From: Peptococcaceae bacterium
GTDB lineage: Bacteria > Bacillota > DSM-12270 > Thermacetogeniales > Thermacetogeniaceae
Length of the DNA: 5,350 nt
Direction of reading: 5' to 3'
Assembly (NCBI GenBank): GCA_003132605.1
Contig: PKYJ01000068.1
Coordinates: 1 to 5,350, forward strand
A program made the position numbers and the translations under genes. Positions 1 through 5,350 of this stretch are shown here, one piece after another; the stretch's first letter is position 1; each line of letters begins with the position of its first letter. The notes under the pieces are model-generated. The model was not told where the DNA came from. It worked only from the letters and a program-made list of their open reading frames with translations, and ran no database searches.

Positions 1-21
1 TTTAATAGTCAACAACAAACC

Positions 22-63
22 GCGCCTTATATCCCATGCCTGAAGGCATGGGTTTTACGGCGC
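22..63. terminator. Compound hairpin downstream of rdgB, possible terminator
   Basis: A perfect 8-bp stem (CCCATGCC at 33-40 with GGCATGGG at 45-52, loop TGAA) sits inside a perfect 5-bp outer stem (GCGCC at 22-26 with GGCGC at 59-63). The two stems are separated by internal loops of 6 nt on each side. It lies 28 bp after the rdgB stop codon. Read on the plus strand the inner stem is followed by TTTT; read on the minus strand, in the direction of rdgB, it is followed by ATATAA, which is a poor U-tract. It may end rdgB transcription, or end a plus-strand transcript entering from the left. A palindromic end of an IS200/IS605-type element is another possibility. The fold is seen in the sequence; the role is inferred. 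Confidence 0.45.
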
Positions 64-90
64 ACCGATCATAAGAAGTGGTTCCATTCT

Positions 91-765
91 TCACTCCTGA
101 CTCAAGTCAGAAGTATGCGTAGTGGATGGAATTTTTAAGAGAGCGGCCAGGATCTCCCTGGCGTTGGTCATGGCCTGTGCCCTGTGGCTGATCCGGTTTT
201 TTACCAGAGCCCCCAACTCTGCAAAGGTCAGGCCCAGCGACGGCATCAGAAACACGGGGTCGTAACCGAAGCCGTCGTCTCCCCTGGGCGCCGTGGTGAT
301 CCGTCCCTCGCACACGCCCTCGCTCAGGTACTCGCATCCGTCAGGCGTAGCGATAGCGATCACACACCGGAACCGGGCGGCGCGCCGGCTCGCCGGAACC
401 CCCTCCAGGGCAGCCAACAGCTTCCTGATGTTGGCAGCATCGTCATGATCGGAGCCGGCGTAGCGGGAGGAATAGATACCCGGGGCGCCCTTGAGATAGT
501 CCACCACCAGCCCGGAATCGTCGGCCACCGCCACCAGCCCGGTGGCCCCGGCGGCGGCACGCGCTTTCAGCAGGGCATTCTCCTGGAAGGTGGCCCCCGT
601 CTCCGCTACCTCGGGCAGGCCGGGAAAGTCCGTCAGGGAGGGCACATCCAGTTCTAACGTCTGCAGCAGCTCACGAAATTCGGCGATCTTGCCCTGATTC
701 CGGCTGGCAATTACCACAATACGTCGAAAAGCCCCTAATTCTAGATATAGAGATATAAGGGACAA
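91..765 (-). CDS. rdgB: RdgB/HAM1 family dITP/XTP pyrophosphatase (non-canonical purine NTPase)
   Basis: This cytoplasmic house-cleaning enzyme hydrolyses dITP, ITP and XTP to the monophosphate and pyrophosphate, keeping deaminated purines out of DNA and RNA. Counting from the TTG at 765 (224 aa), all family signatures are present: the N-terminal substrate loop SRNQGK (21-26), TFQENALLKA (59-68), the metal/catalytic DDSGL (82-86), DGFGYDPVF (164-172), K189 and SHRAQA (193-198). The body matches the family's length of about 195-200 aa, with roughly 13 extra residues at each end. The start is uncertain. A strong AAGGGAGG (766-773) directly abuts the TTG with no spacer; an in-frame ATA (756) would have 9-nt spacing; GTG at 717 would cut into the first beta strand. 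The gene lies 42 bp after rph on the same strand, so it is probably co-transcribed. Function is near certain; the start is not. Confidence 0.95.
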   Translation of the reverse strand: MSLISLYLELGAFRRIVVIASRNQGKIAEFRELLQTLELDVPSLTDFPGLPEVAETGATFQENALLKARAAAGATGLVAVADDSGLVVDYLKGAPGIYSSRYAGSDHDDAANIRKLLAALEGVPASRRAARFRCVIAIATPDGCEYLSEGVCEGRITTAPRGDDGFGYDPVFLMPSLGLTFAELGALVKNRISHRAQAMTNAREILAALLKIPSTTHTSDLSQE

Positions 766-773
766 CCTCCCTT
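766..773 (-). promoter_or_regulatory. Shine-Dalgarno site of rdgB with odd spacing
   Basis: The minus strand reads AAGGGAGG and then TTG with no gap. The site is strong and lies in the rph-rdgB gap, so it surely serves rdgB. No ATG, GTG or TTG lies in frame 5-10 nt downstream of it; only an ATA codon (756-754) does. Confidence 0.7.
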
Positions 774-807
774 AGTTTTTTGTTGTCAGAACACTTGTGA
801 TCCCCTT

Positions 808-1521
808 CTATTCCAATATTTCTTTCTGTTTGACGATCAGGCGATCATTCCCCCTGGCCGCCAAAGCCAGCAGCTCCTGCAGTTCCCCTCCGGTAAAGGG
901 TTGCCCCTCGGCAGTACCCTGAATCTCTATGAACTCCCCGTTTCCGGTCATCACCACGTTCATATCCACCTCGGCCCGGGAATCCTCCTCGAAGCAGAGA
1001 TCGAGCAGTAGCTCACCGCCCACCTTGCCGACACTGACCGCTGCCACGCTGTCCCGCAGCGGCAATTCACTGAGAGTTCCCTGCGCCACCAGGCCCCGCA
1101 TGGCGTCTACCAGCGCCACATAGGCGCCGGTGATGGCCGCGGTGCGGGTTCCCCCGTCAGCCTGGATGACGTCACAGTCGATCCACACGGTGCGCTCCCC
1201 CAGCTTCTCCATGTCCACCGCCGCCCGCAGCGAGCGCCCGATCAGCCGCTGGATCTCCGACGATCGCCCGTTCAGCCGGCCCCTGGTGATGTCCCGGAGC
1301 GTGCGCACCATGGTAGAGCAGGGGATCATGCTGTATTCGGCGGTGATCCAACCCTTGCCCTTGCCCCTGAGAAACGGAGGCACCTTGTCCTCCACGCTGG
1401 CAGTGCAGATCAGCCTGGTGTCCCCCACTTCGATCAGGACCGAGCCCCCGGCGTACTTGAGATAATTACGGTGTATTGTGACAGGTCGCAGTTCCTCGGG
1501 CTTTCTCCCGTCCGAGCGCAT
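808..1521 (-). CDS. rph: Ribonuclease PH (tRNA nucleotidyltransferase)
   Basis: RNase PH is a phosphate-dependent 3'-5' exoribonuclease that trims tRNA precursor 3' ends and works as a hexameric ring in the cytoplasm. The 237-aa product begins MRSDGRKPEELRP, as the family does, and has the full set of motifs: GWITAEYSMIP (57-67), GRSSEIQRLIGR (85-96), GGTRTA (123-128), the acidic EEDSRAEVDMN stretch (178-188) with D180 and D186, and a C-terminal GTAEGQPF (202-209). R86, G124, T125 and R126 fall at the phosphate-binding positions known for the family, which supports ATG at 1521 as residue 1. AAAGGAG (1531-1537) lies 9 nt before this ATG. The frame stays open upstream to 1638, but that stretch holds a promoter and a hairpin and encodes nothing family-like. 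It is the first gene of a probable rph-rdgB operon. Confidence 0.97.
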   Translation of the reverse strand: MRSDGRKPEELRPVTIHRNYLKYAGGSVLIEVGDTRLICTASVEDKVPPFLRGKGKGWITAEYSMIPCSTMVRTLRDITRGRLNGRSSEIQRLIGRSLRAAVDMEKLGERTVWIDCDVIQADGGTRTAAITGAYVALVDAMRGLVAQGTLSELPLRDSVAAVSVGKVGGELLLDLCFEEDSRAEVDMNVVMTGNGEFIEIQGTAEGQPFTGGELQELLALAARGNDRLIVKQKEILE

Positions 1522-1530
1522 CAACAACAT

Positions 1531-1537
1531 CTCCTTT
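1531..1537 (-). promoter_or_regulatory. Shine-Dalgarno site that fixes the rph start
   Basis: AAAGGAG on the minus strand is followed by 9 nt and then the ATG at 1521. It decides between this start and the longer in-frame ATG at 1638, which would add 39 residues absent from RNase PH proteins. Confidence 0.8.
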
Positions 1538-1539
1538 AA

Positions 1540-1591
1540 GCCAGGCATGCTGTTCGCCCACCGCTTAGTGGGCGCAGTCCTCCCGCCTGGC
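1540..1591 (-). promoter_or_regulatory. Structured 5' leader (nested hairpin) of rph
   Basis: Reading the minus strand, GCCAGGC (1591-1585) pairs perfectly with GCCTGGC (1546-1540). Inside it, CGCCCAC (1574-1568) pairs perfectly with GTGGGCG (1561-1555) around a 6-nt loop, and a CTG/CAG pairing can extend the inner stem past a 2-nt AA bulge. The fold ends 2 nt before the rph Shine-Dalgarno site and lies within the leader expected from the promoter at 1614-1642. It has no U-tract, so it does not look like an intrinsic terminator. It may affect ribosome access or mRNA stability. I do not recognise it as a known riboswitch or protein-binding leader. Confidence 0.5.
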
Positions 1592-1613
1592 GCAAGCAAG
1601 CCTTCTTTACCAA

Positions 1614-1642
1614 ATCTTATCATATTAGCGCTCCGCACTCAA
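1614..1642 (-). promoter_or_regulatory. Predicted sigma-70/sigma-A promoter for rph-rdgB
   Basis: On the minus strand, TTGAGT (1642-1637, 4 of 6 consensus bases) is followed by a 17-nt spacer and TAAGAT (1619-1614, 4 of 6). TGA immediately before the -10 gives an extended -10 motif. Transcription would begin near 1607, giving a leader of about 86 nt that contains the nested hairpin. The -35 lies 27 bp beyond the stop codon of the upstream dehydratase gene, so rph need not rely on read-through. This is a motif match only. Confidence 0.45.
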
Positions 1643-1668
1643 GCTTGCCGGTATTCAAGCACCCGGGT

Positions 1669-2652
1669 TCAAACGAGAGACTTACAGGCAGCCTCTTCGG
1701 TGATCACCATACGCCAGTAATCCAGCAGGTCGCTCATGGTTTTGGCGAAGGGGATCTGCGGCGCCCAGCCGGTGAGGTTGCGGAACTTGGTGGCATCGCC
1801 CAACAGGACCGGCACATCCGAAGGCCGCATCAACTCTGGCACATTCTCCACCTTGATACTGCACCTGGTGTTGGCCAGCACGGTGTCCAACACCTCCCGG
1901 ATCAGGTACGCAGTGCCTGAAGCCACCACGTAAACCTCTCCCGGCTCGCCCTTTTCGAGAGCCAGCCAGTAGGCGCGCGCCATGTCCCGCACGTCGGTGA
2001 AGTCCCGGCGGGCATCCAGGTTGCCACAGCGCAGCACAGGCAGGCTCCTCCCGGCCTCGATCTCCGCTACCTGTTTACAGAAGCTGGAGGTGACAAAGCT
2101 CTCTCCCCGGCGCGGCCCTGTATGATTGAATGCCCGGGTGCGGACGATATGCAATCCATAAGAGGCGTGGTACTGGTACCCCAGCAGGTCCTGGGCGACT
2201 TTGCTCACCCCGTACGGGGAGAGCGGCCGGAACGGATTATCCTCGTTGATCGGCAGTTCGTCAGAATGGACCAGGCCGTACTGTTCGGACGAGCAGGCGA
2301 TCTGCACCCTCGTTTCCAGCTTGAGCTGGCGTAACCCTTCAAATATATTGAGCTGACTGAGAATGTTGGTGGAGATGGTCTCCTCCGGCGCCTTCCAGGA
2401 AGCGGGCACGAAGCTCTGAGCAGCCAGGTGGAAGATGTAGTCCGGAGCCACCTCTGCCAGCACCTTCTGCACGGAGAACGGGTCCCGCAGGTCACACTCG
2501 TGCAGTTCCAGCCTGGGGATGAGATGGCTGACGTTGTTCAGCCGGCTGCGGGTGCGCACCGTTCCGCATACCTTCACATCCGATTTCTGCAGGCACAATT
2601 CCGCCAGGTGGCTGCCCACAAACCCGGTTATTCCCGTAATCAATACCTTCAC
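1669..2652 (-). CDS. GDP-mannose 4,6-dehydratase-type NAD(P)-dependent sugar nucleotide enzyme
   Basis: A 327-aa extended short-chain dehydrogenase/reductase of the GDP-mannose 4,6-dehydratase group, expected to convert GDP-mannose to GDP-4-dehydro-6-deoxymannose, the entry to GDP-rhamnose and GDP-fucose sugars. Numbering from GTG at 2652: Rossmann motif TGITGFVG (6-13), D54 in CDLRD, HLAAQS (75-80), active-site SSEQYG (121-126), YGVSK (147-151), NHTGPRRG (176-183), NLDARRDFTDVRDM (211-224) and RPSDVPVLLGD (276-286). The Ser-Ser-Glu triplet beside the YxxxK pair keeps the acidic residue that dehydratases use, favouring dehydratase over the sister 4-keto-reductase (Rmd). Rmd cannot be excluded, since the protein is shorter than classical Gmd of about 370 aa. 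GTG at 2652 is chosen over ATG at 2667 because GGGAGGAG (2658-2665) is well spaced for GTG and overlaps the ATG. It is divergent from the methyltransferase gene. Confidence 0.9.
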   Translation of the reverse strand: MKVLITGITGFVGSHLAELCLQKSDVKVCGTVRTRSRLNNVSHLIPRLELHECDLRDPFSVQKVLAEVAPDYIFHLAAQSFVPASWKAPEETISTNILSQLNIFEGLRQLKLETRVQIACSSEQYGLVHSDELPINEDNPFRPLSPYGVSKVAQDLLGYQYHASYGLHIVRTRAFNHTGPRRGESFVTSSFCKQVAEIEAGRSLPVLRCGNLDARRDFTDVRDMARAYWLALEKGEPGEVYVVASGTAYLIREVLDTVLANTRCSIKVENVPELMRPSDVPVLLGDATKFRNLTGWAPQIPFAKTMSDLLDYWRMVITEEAACKSLV

Positions 2653-2657
2653 ACGAT

Positions 2658-2665
2658 CTCCTCCC
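2658..2665 (-). promoter_or_regulatory. Shine-Dalgarno site that fixes the dehydratase start
   Basis: GGGAGGAG on the minus strand lies 5-7 nt before GTG at 2652. The upstream in-frame ATG at 2667 overlaps this site and has no site of its own. The GTG start also gives MKVLITGITGFVG, the usual beginning of this family. Confidence 0.75.
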
Positions 2666-2724
2666 ATACATTTCTATGAAGCGGTGGCATTAGAGCGGGT
2701 AGTCATCTGTGATAAATCCTGATC

Positions 2725-2754
2725 ATAATATGCATGCCATTATTTAACAGTCAC
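2725..2754 (-). promoter_or_regulatory. Possible promoter of the dehydratase gene
   Basis: On the minus strand GTGACT (2754-2749, 4 of 6 consensus bases) and TATTAT (2730-2725, 5 of 6) are separated by 18 nt. The start point would be near 2718, giving a leader of about 65 nt. This is the best -10/-35 pair I can find in the divergent intergenic region. A matching plus-strand promoter is less clear: TATAAG at 2832-2837 is a good -10, but no -35 stands upstream of it. Confidence 0.35.
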
Positions 2755-2853
2755 ACCTTTGTTGCCCTGATTCAGACCTTGTTCAACGCATGCCAGGCTG
2801 GGAGTAACGCTATCGAATGCATTCTCATACATATAAGGAAACAGAGTTAATCA

Positions 2854-2880
2854 ATGGTAATCAAGGTTGCCATGGTAATC
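2854..2880 (+). repeat. Short direct repeat ATGGTAATC x2, upstream of the methyltransferase gene
   Basis: ATGGTAATC occurs at 2854-2862 and again at 2872-2880, an 18-bp period, and a further TAATC occurs at 2848-2852. The repeats lie just before the Shine-Dalgarno site of the gene at 2905. They also form a 9-codon mini-ORF (2854-2883, MVIKVAMVI then TGA). They could be operator half-sites, a leader peptide or chance; nothing further supports any of these. Confidence 0.35.
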
Positions 2881-2891
2881 TGAAAAGCTCC

Positions 2892-2898
2892 GGGAGGG
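2892..2898 (+). promoter_or_regulatory. Shine-Dalgarno site that decides the methyltransferase start
   Basis: GGGAGGG contains a GGAGG core at 2893-2897, which lies 7 nt before GTG at 2905 and only 4 nt before TTG at 2902. The GTG is therefore preferred. Confidence 0.65.
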
Positions 2899-2904
2899 AG
2901 ATTG

Positions 2905-3747
2905 GTGCTGGTATCACAGGTTTGCAAGGAAAGCGATTTTAGCGCTGAATGGTTCGATACTGCCAAAGAAAAATTATATAAACCATTTGAAATGATCATT
3001 CGTCGCCACATGGAAACGAATCAGTGCTACATACCGCTCCCTGTAATCTATCATCGCAAATTATGGGAGCATTGCTATATTTACCAGGTCCTCTCAGAAC
3101 GCGGTCTGCTAACTCCGGGCAGCAGGGGACTGGGCTTCGGGGTGGGCCGGGAACCGCTGGTATCCCTGTTTGCATCCTGCGGCTGTCAGATAACAGCCAC
3201 CGATCTGGATCTGGAAAACCCTCAGACAGCAATATGGGCAGATTCCAATCAGCATGCCACTGATCTTGACAGCCTGAACGAGTATGGCCTGTGCGAACCT
3301 GCCGCTTTTCAAAGATTGGTCACCTATGAAAACGTCGATATGAATCAGATTCCGGACCGATATGCAAACATGTTCAATTTTACCTGGTCATCCTGCGTCT
3401 TTGAGCATTGCGGCTCCATAGAATTGGGCGAGGAGTTCCTGTTCAACCAGGTGAAGTGCCTGCGTCCCGGCGGTATCGCAGCTCATACCACGGAATACAA
3501 TCTCTCTTCTAACGAGAGAACGATGGAACAGGGAACATGTGTACTCTTTCGGCACAAGGATATCGAAGACATAGCTTTGAGAATGAGAGATCTGGGTCAT
3601 GAGATTGAGCTGGATCTTGACCCGGGTATAGAAACGACGAATTCAAGGGTAGATCTACCACCCTACACCTACAATCCACATCTCAGGCTACAGCTCTGGG
3701 ACTGGGTATGCACTTCCATCGGGTTAGTTATCAAGAATGGGGAATAA
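2905..3747 (+). CDS. Class I SAM-dependent methyltransferase of a surface-glycan locus
   Basis: A 280-aa soluble protein with a Rossmann-type SAM-binding core. From GTG at 2905: a helical N-terminus, SAM motif I GLGFGVGREP (75-84), the acidic residue after strand 2 in ATDLD (D100), WADSNQHA (111-118), the motif IV-like WSSCVFEHCGSIELG (161-175), LRPGG (186-190), HTTEYNLSSN (194-203) and a C-terminal half ending TSIGLVIKNG. From memory, this arrangement (GFGxGREPL, then WSSCxxEHxGSIE, then HTTEYNLSSN) recurs in methyltransferases found beside glycosyltransferases in polysaccharide clusters. No signal peptide or membrane segment is visible. The substrate cannot be read from the sequence; a sugar hydroxyl or glycan end is likely from context. 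TTG at 2902 is an alternative start. The next gene follows after 80 bp on the same strand, so an operon is plausible. Its base composition looks lower in GC than rph and rdgB. Confidence 0.85.
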   Translation: MLVSQVCKESDFSAEWFDTAKEKLYKPFEMIIRRHMETNQCYIPLPVIYHRKLWEHCYIYQVLSERGLLTPGSRGLGFGVGREPLVSLFASCGCQITATDLDLENPQTAIWADSNQHATDLDSLNEYGLCEPAAFQRLVTYENVDMNQIPDRYANMFNFTWSSCVFEHCGSIELGEEFLFNQVKCLRPGGIAAHTTEYNLSSNERTMEQGTCVLFRHKDIEDIALRMRDLGHEIELDLDPGIETTNSRVDLPPYTYNPHLRLQLWDWVCTSIGLVIKNGE

Positions 3748-3814
3748 AGACTCCTGAGACCTCAAAATGCCGGCAGCTTTCTGCCATAAGCGGTTAGTTG
3801 CACTTTTTCGAACA

Positions 3815-3820
3815 GAGGTG
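3815..3820 (+). promoter_or_regulatory. Shine-Dalgarno site for the fusion gene
   Basis: GAGGTG lies 7 nt before ATG at 3828 and supports that start for the long frame that runs off the right edge. Confidence 0.6.
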
Positions 3821-3827
3821 AGTTTCT

Positions 3828-5350
3828 ATGGATAAATATTGTGATGCCAGTCCCAAGGAAACAGATCCCGCAGGGGATGCCCGGAATGAGTCTGGCGAGA
3901 TTGAGCGGCTGATCACAACGATAATCCACTCCTGGGAGGGCGATCCAAGATGTACGCGGAAGGTGCAGCAGCAGATACTCCCCTGGTTCTACAATTGCAT
4001 TCACGTGCTGGATGTCTGCTGCGGGCAGGGTATCTTTCTGGAATCACTGCGCAACGCCGGGATTGCCGGAGAGGGGATCGAAGGCGACCCATCCCAGGCG
4101 CAGAAAGCCCGGGAACAAGGCCTCCGTGTCTACCAGGGCATTGTCCCCGAAGGCTTGAAGTCGATTTCAGGCTCTTTCGACGGCATCTTCCTGGGACACA
4201 TCATCGAACATTTCAGCGGCCAGAAAGCAATAACACTGCTCTATCACTGCCTGGCACTCCTCACGGAGGGCGGCGTCATTGCCATCCAGACCCCCAACAC
4301 CGCTCATCCGAATATCAACAGCCAGTTTTGGTTGGACATCACCCATGTGCGCCCCTACCCACAGAAGTTGCTGGAGACCATGCTGACGTGCCTGGGCTGC
4401 GATATCCTTTGTAGCAGCCCATTGAGCAACAGCGCGGACGGGAATTTAGACCTGCTGGTAGTGGGGCAGAAGCGCGCCCTGACGCCCGCCCAAAAGACCG
4501 GTCTGATCTGGGCCGGCCTGATCTTTTCTTCTTCCGGATACGGCCACGAGATCAGATCCTTTGTCAGCAACCTTGACCGGAAGAATTTCGATCTTAAGGT
4601 AATATCACTGGGTTTGGACGAGAAAGATCTGATCAACCCTGAAGAACAGGCGAAGTTGAACGTCCTGGGCCAGATCCCCGTCGACCCCGCCCGGGCGATA
4701 GTGATCTACCATTGGCCGCCGGAAACAGGCCGCCAGGATATCCGCGGCCGGGTAAACATCACACGAACGATGTTTGAAACCACCGGCATCCCGGCAAACT
4801 GGGTGCAGCCACTCAACCAGTTGGATGAGGTCTGGGTGCCCAGCAGTTTCAATCTGGACACGTTCAGCGCCTGCGGCGTTCCCCGGCACAAGTTGCGAGT
4901 GGTCCCCAGCGGGGTCGACACCGACTTCTTCCATCCGGATGCACATCCTCTGGACCTGGGCCTGGAAAAGGGTTTCACCTTTCTTTCCAACTTTGTCTTC
5001 ACCGGCCGCAAGGGATGGGACCTGCTGCTGACGGCCTACCTCACGGAGTTCCGGCCGGACGAGGATGTCTCTCTGCTGATCAAAACATATGGAGACGCCA
5101 GGATCATCGGAGAGCGCGTCTGGCATTTCACTCAGGAGCATTTTTCCCAGAAACAACTCCCCCACTTCAAGGTGCTTGTCGACCGCTTGCACAGCAGTAA
5201 GCTGCCGGGGCTCTATACTGCCTGCAACGCCTTCGTGCTGCCCTCACGGGGAGAGGGCTGGGGACTGCCCTACATCGAAGCCATGGCCTGCGGTTTGCCC
5301 ACCATCGGCACCAAGTGGGGTGGAAACCTGGAATACATGAACGAGGAGAA
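3828..5350 (+). CDS. Methyltransferase-glycosyltransferase (GT4-like) fusion protein, 3' end beyond the window
   Basis: From ATG at 3828 the frame stays open to the last base: 507 codons plus 2 nt, with no stop. Residues 1 to about 210 form a SAM-dependent methyltransferase: motif I HVLDVCCGQGIF (59-70, D62), acidic E85 in EGIEGDP, FDGIFLGHIIEHF (117-129), LTEGGVIAIQTPN (about 147-159) and a late FWLDITHVRPY. From about residue 223 a GT-B fold glycosyltransferase begins: a glycine-rich first loop SSSGYGHE (234-241), IYHWPP (293-298), TMFETTGIPANW (314-325), DEVWVPSSFN (333-342), VPSGVDTDFF (359-368), FTGRKGWD (391-398, R394 and K395) and the E-x7-E motif EGWGLPYIE (476-484), then EAMACGLPTIGT. 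The C-terminal helix and possibly more domains are missing. It probably transfers a sugar from a nucleotide donor and methylates the glycan; acceptor and sugar are unknown. It lies 80 bp after another methyltransferase gene. Confidence 0.88.
   Translation, partial: MDKYCDASPKETDPAGDARNESGEIERLITTIIHSWEGDPRCTRKVQQQILPWFYNCIHVLDVCCGQGIFLESLRNAGIAGEGIEGDPSQAQKAREQGLRVYQGIVPEGLKSISGSFDGIFLGHIIEHFSGQKAITLLYHCLALLTEGGVIAIQTPNTAHPNINSQFWLDITHVRPYPQKLLETMLTCLGCDILCSSPLSNSADGNLDLLVVGQKRALTPAQKTGLIWAGLIFSSSGYGHEIRSFVSNLDRKNFDLKVISLGLDEKDLINPEEQAKLNVLGQIPVDPARAIVIYHWPPETGRQDIRGRVNITRTMFETTGIPANWVQPLNQLDEVWVPSSFNLDTFSACGVPRHKLRVVPSGVDTDFFHPDAHPLDLGLEKGFTFLSNFVFTGRKGWDLLLTAYLTEFRPDEDVSLLIKTYGDARIIGERVWHFTQEHFSQKQLPHFKVLVDRLHSSKLPGLYTACNAFVLPSRGEGWGLPYIEAMACGLPTIGTKWGGNLEYMNEE

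Noticed and set aside
184..657. 157-codon open frame on the plus strand opposite rdgB
   Set aside because: It lies wholly antisense to a gene with every RdgB signature, has no family-like motifs, and is explained by GC-rich codon use.
1130..1465. Plus-strand open frame opposite rph
   Set aside because: It is an antisense shadow of rph; the protein is low-complexity and rich in Ser, Pro and Arg.
1522..1638. 39-residue N-terminal extension of RNase PH from the ATG at 1638
   Set aside because: The extension overlaps the predicted promoter and the leader hairpin, has no RNase PH homology that I recognise, and the internal ATG at 1521 has a Shine-Dalgarno site and gives the family's residue numbering.
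2809..2837. Plus-strand promoter for the methyltransferase gene with TATAAG as -10
   Set aside because: The -10 is good, but no hexamer resembling TTGACA lies 15-18 nt upstream, so I do not list it as a feature.
3772..3785. Hairpin GGCAG-CTTT-CTGCC between the two plus-strand genes as a terminator
   Set aside because: The stem is only 5 bp, and the T-run (3804-3808) is too far downstream; co-transcription of the two genes remains likely.
3950..4414. 154-codon plus-strand frame and the minus-strand frame at 4605-5192
   Set aside because: Both overlap the long methyltransferase-glycosyltransferase frame, whose motifs are clear; their Arg/Pro-rich or unpatterned products are shadows.
1..5350. 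CRISPR array, tRNA, rRNA or transposase gene
   Set aside because: No regularly spaced repeats, cloverleaf-like segment, rRNA-like stretch or transposase motif could be seen on either strand.

Overview
The window looks like a GC-rich bacterial chromosome. It carries strong purine-rich Shine-Dalgarno sites, frequent GTG/TTG starts and an rph-rdgB gene pair. This style fits a clostridial (Peptococcaceae-like) Gram-positive, but that is inference; no rRNA or other phylogenetic marker is present.

Layout: the left part is on the minus strand. Reading leftward, it holds a GDP-mannose 4,6-dehydratase-type sugar nucleotide enzyme (1669-2652), RNase PH (rph, 808-1521) and the house-cleaning nucleoside triphosphate pyrophosphatase RdgB (91-765). 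rph and rdgB are 42 bp apart and probably form one operon. I see a sigma-70-like promoter (1614-1642) and a structured leader (1540-1591) for it, just after the end of the dehydratase gene. A compound hairpin (22-63) lies downstream of rdgB. The right part is on the plus strand, divergent from the dehydratase across a 250-bp AT-richer intergenic region. It holds a class I SAM-dependent methyltransferase (2905-3747) and then a long open frame from 3828 that runs off the right edge. That frame encodes a methyltransferase domain fused to a GT4-like (GT-B fold) glycosyltransferase.

How the genes fit together: rph (tRNA 3'-end processing) and rdgB (removal of dITP/XTP) are housekeeping. The dehydratase, the methyltransferase and the methyltransferase-glycosyltransferase fusion look like the edge of a locus that makes a deoxysugar-containing, methylated surface glycan, such as an S-layer, capsule or flagellin glycan. 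The window therefore seems to cross the junction between a housekeeping operon and an accessory polysaccharide locus. I find no transposase, CRISPR array, tRNA or rRNA. The least ordinary items are the fusion protein, the folded leader before rph, the unresolved rdgB start and the short repeats in the divergent intergenic region.
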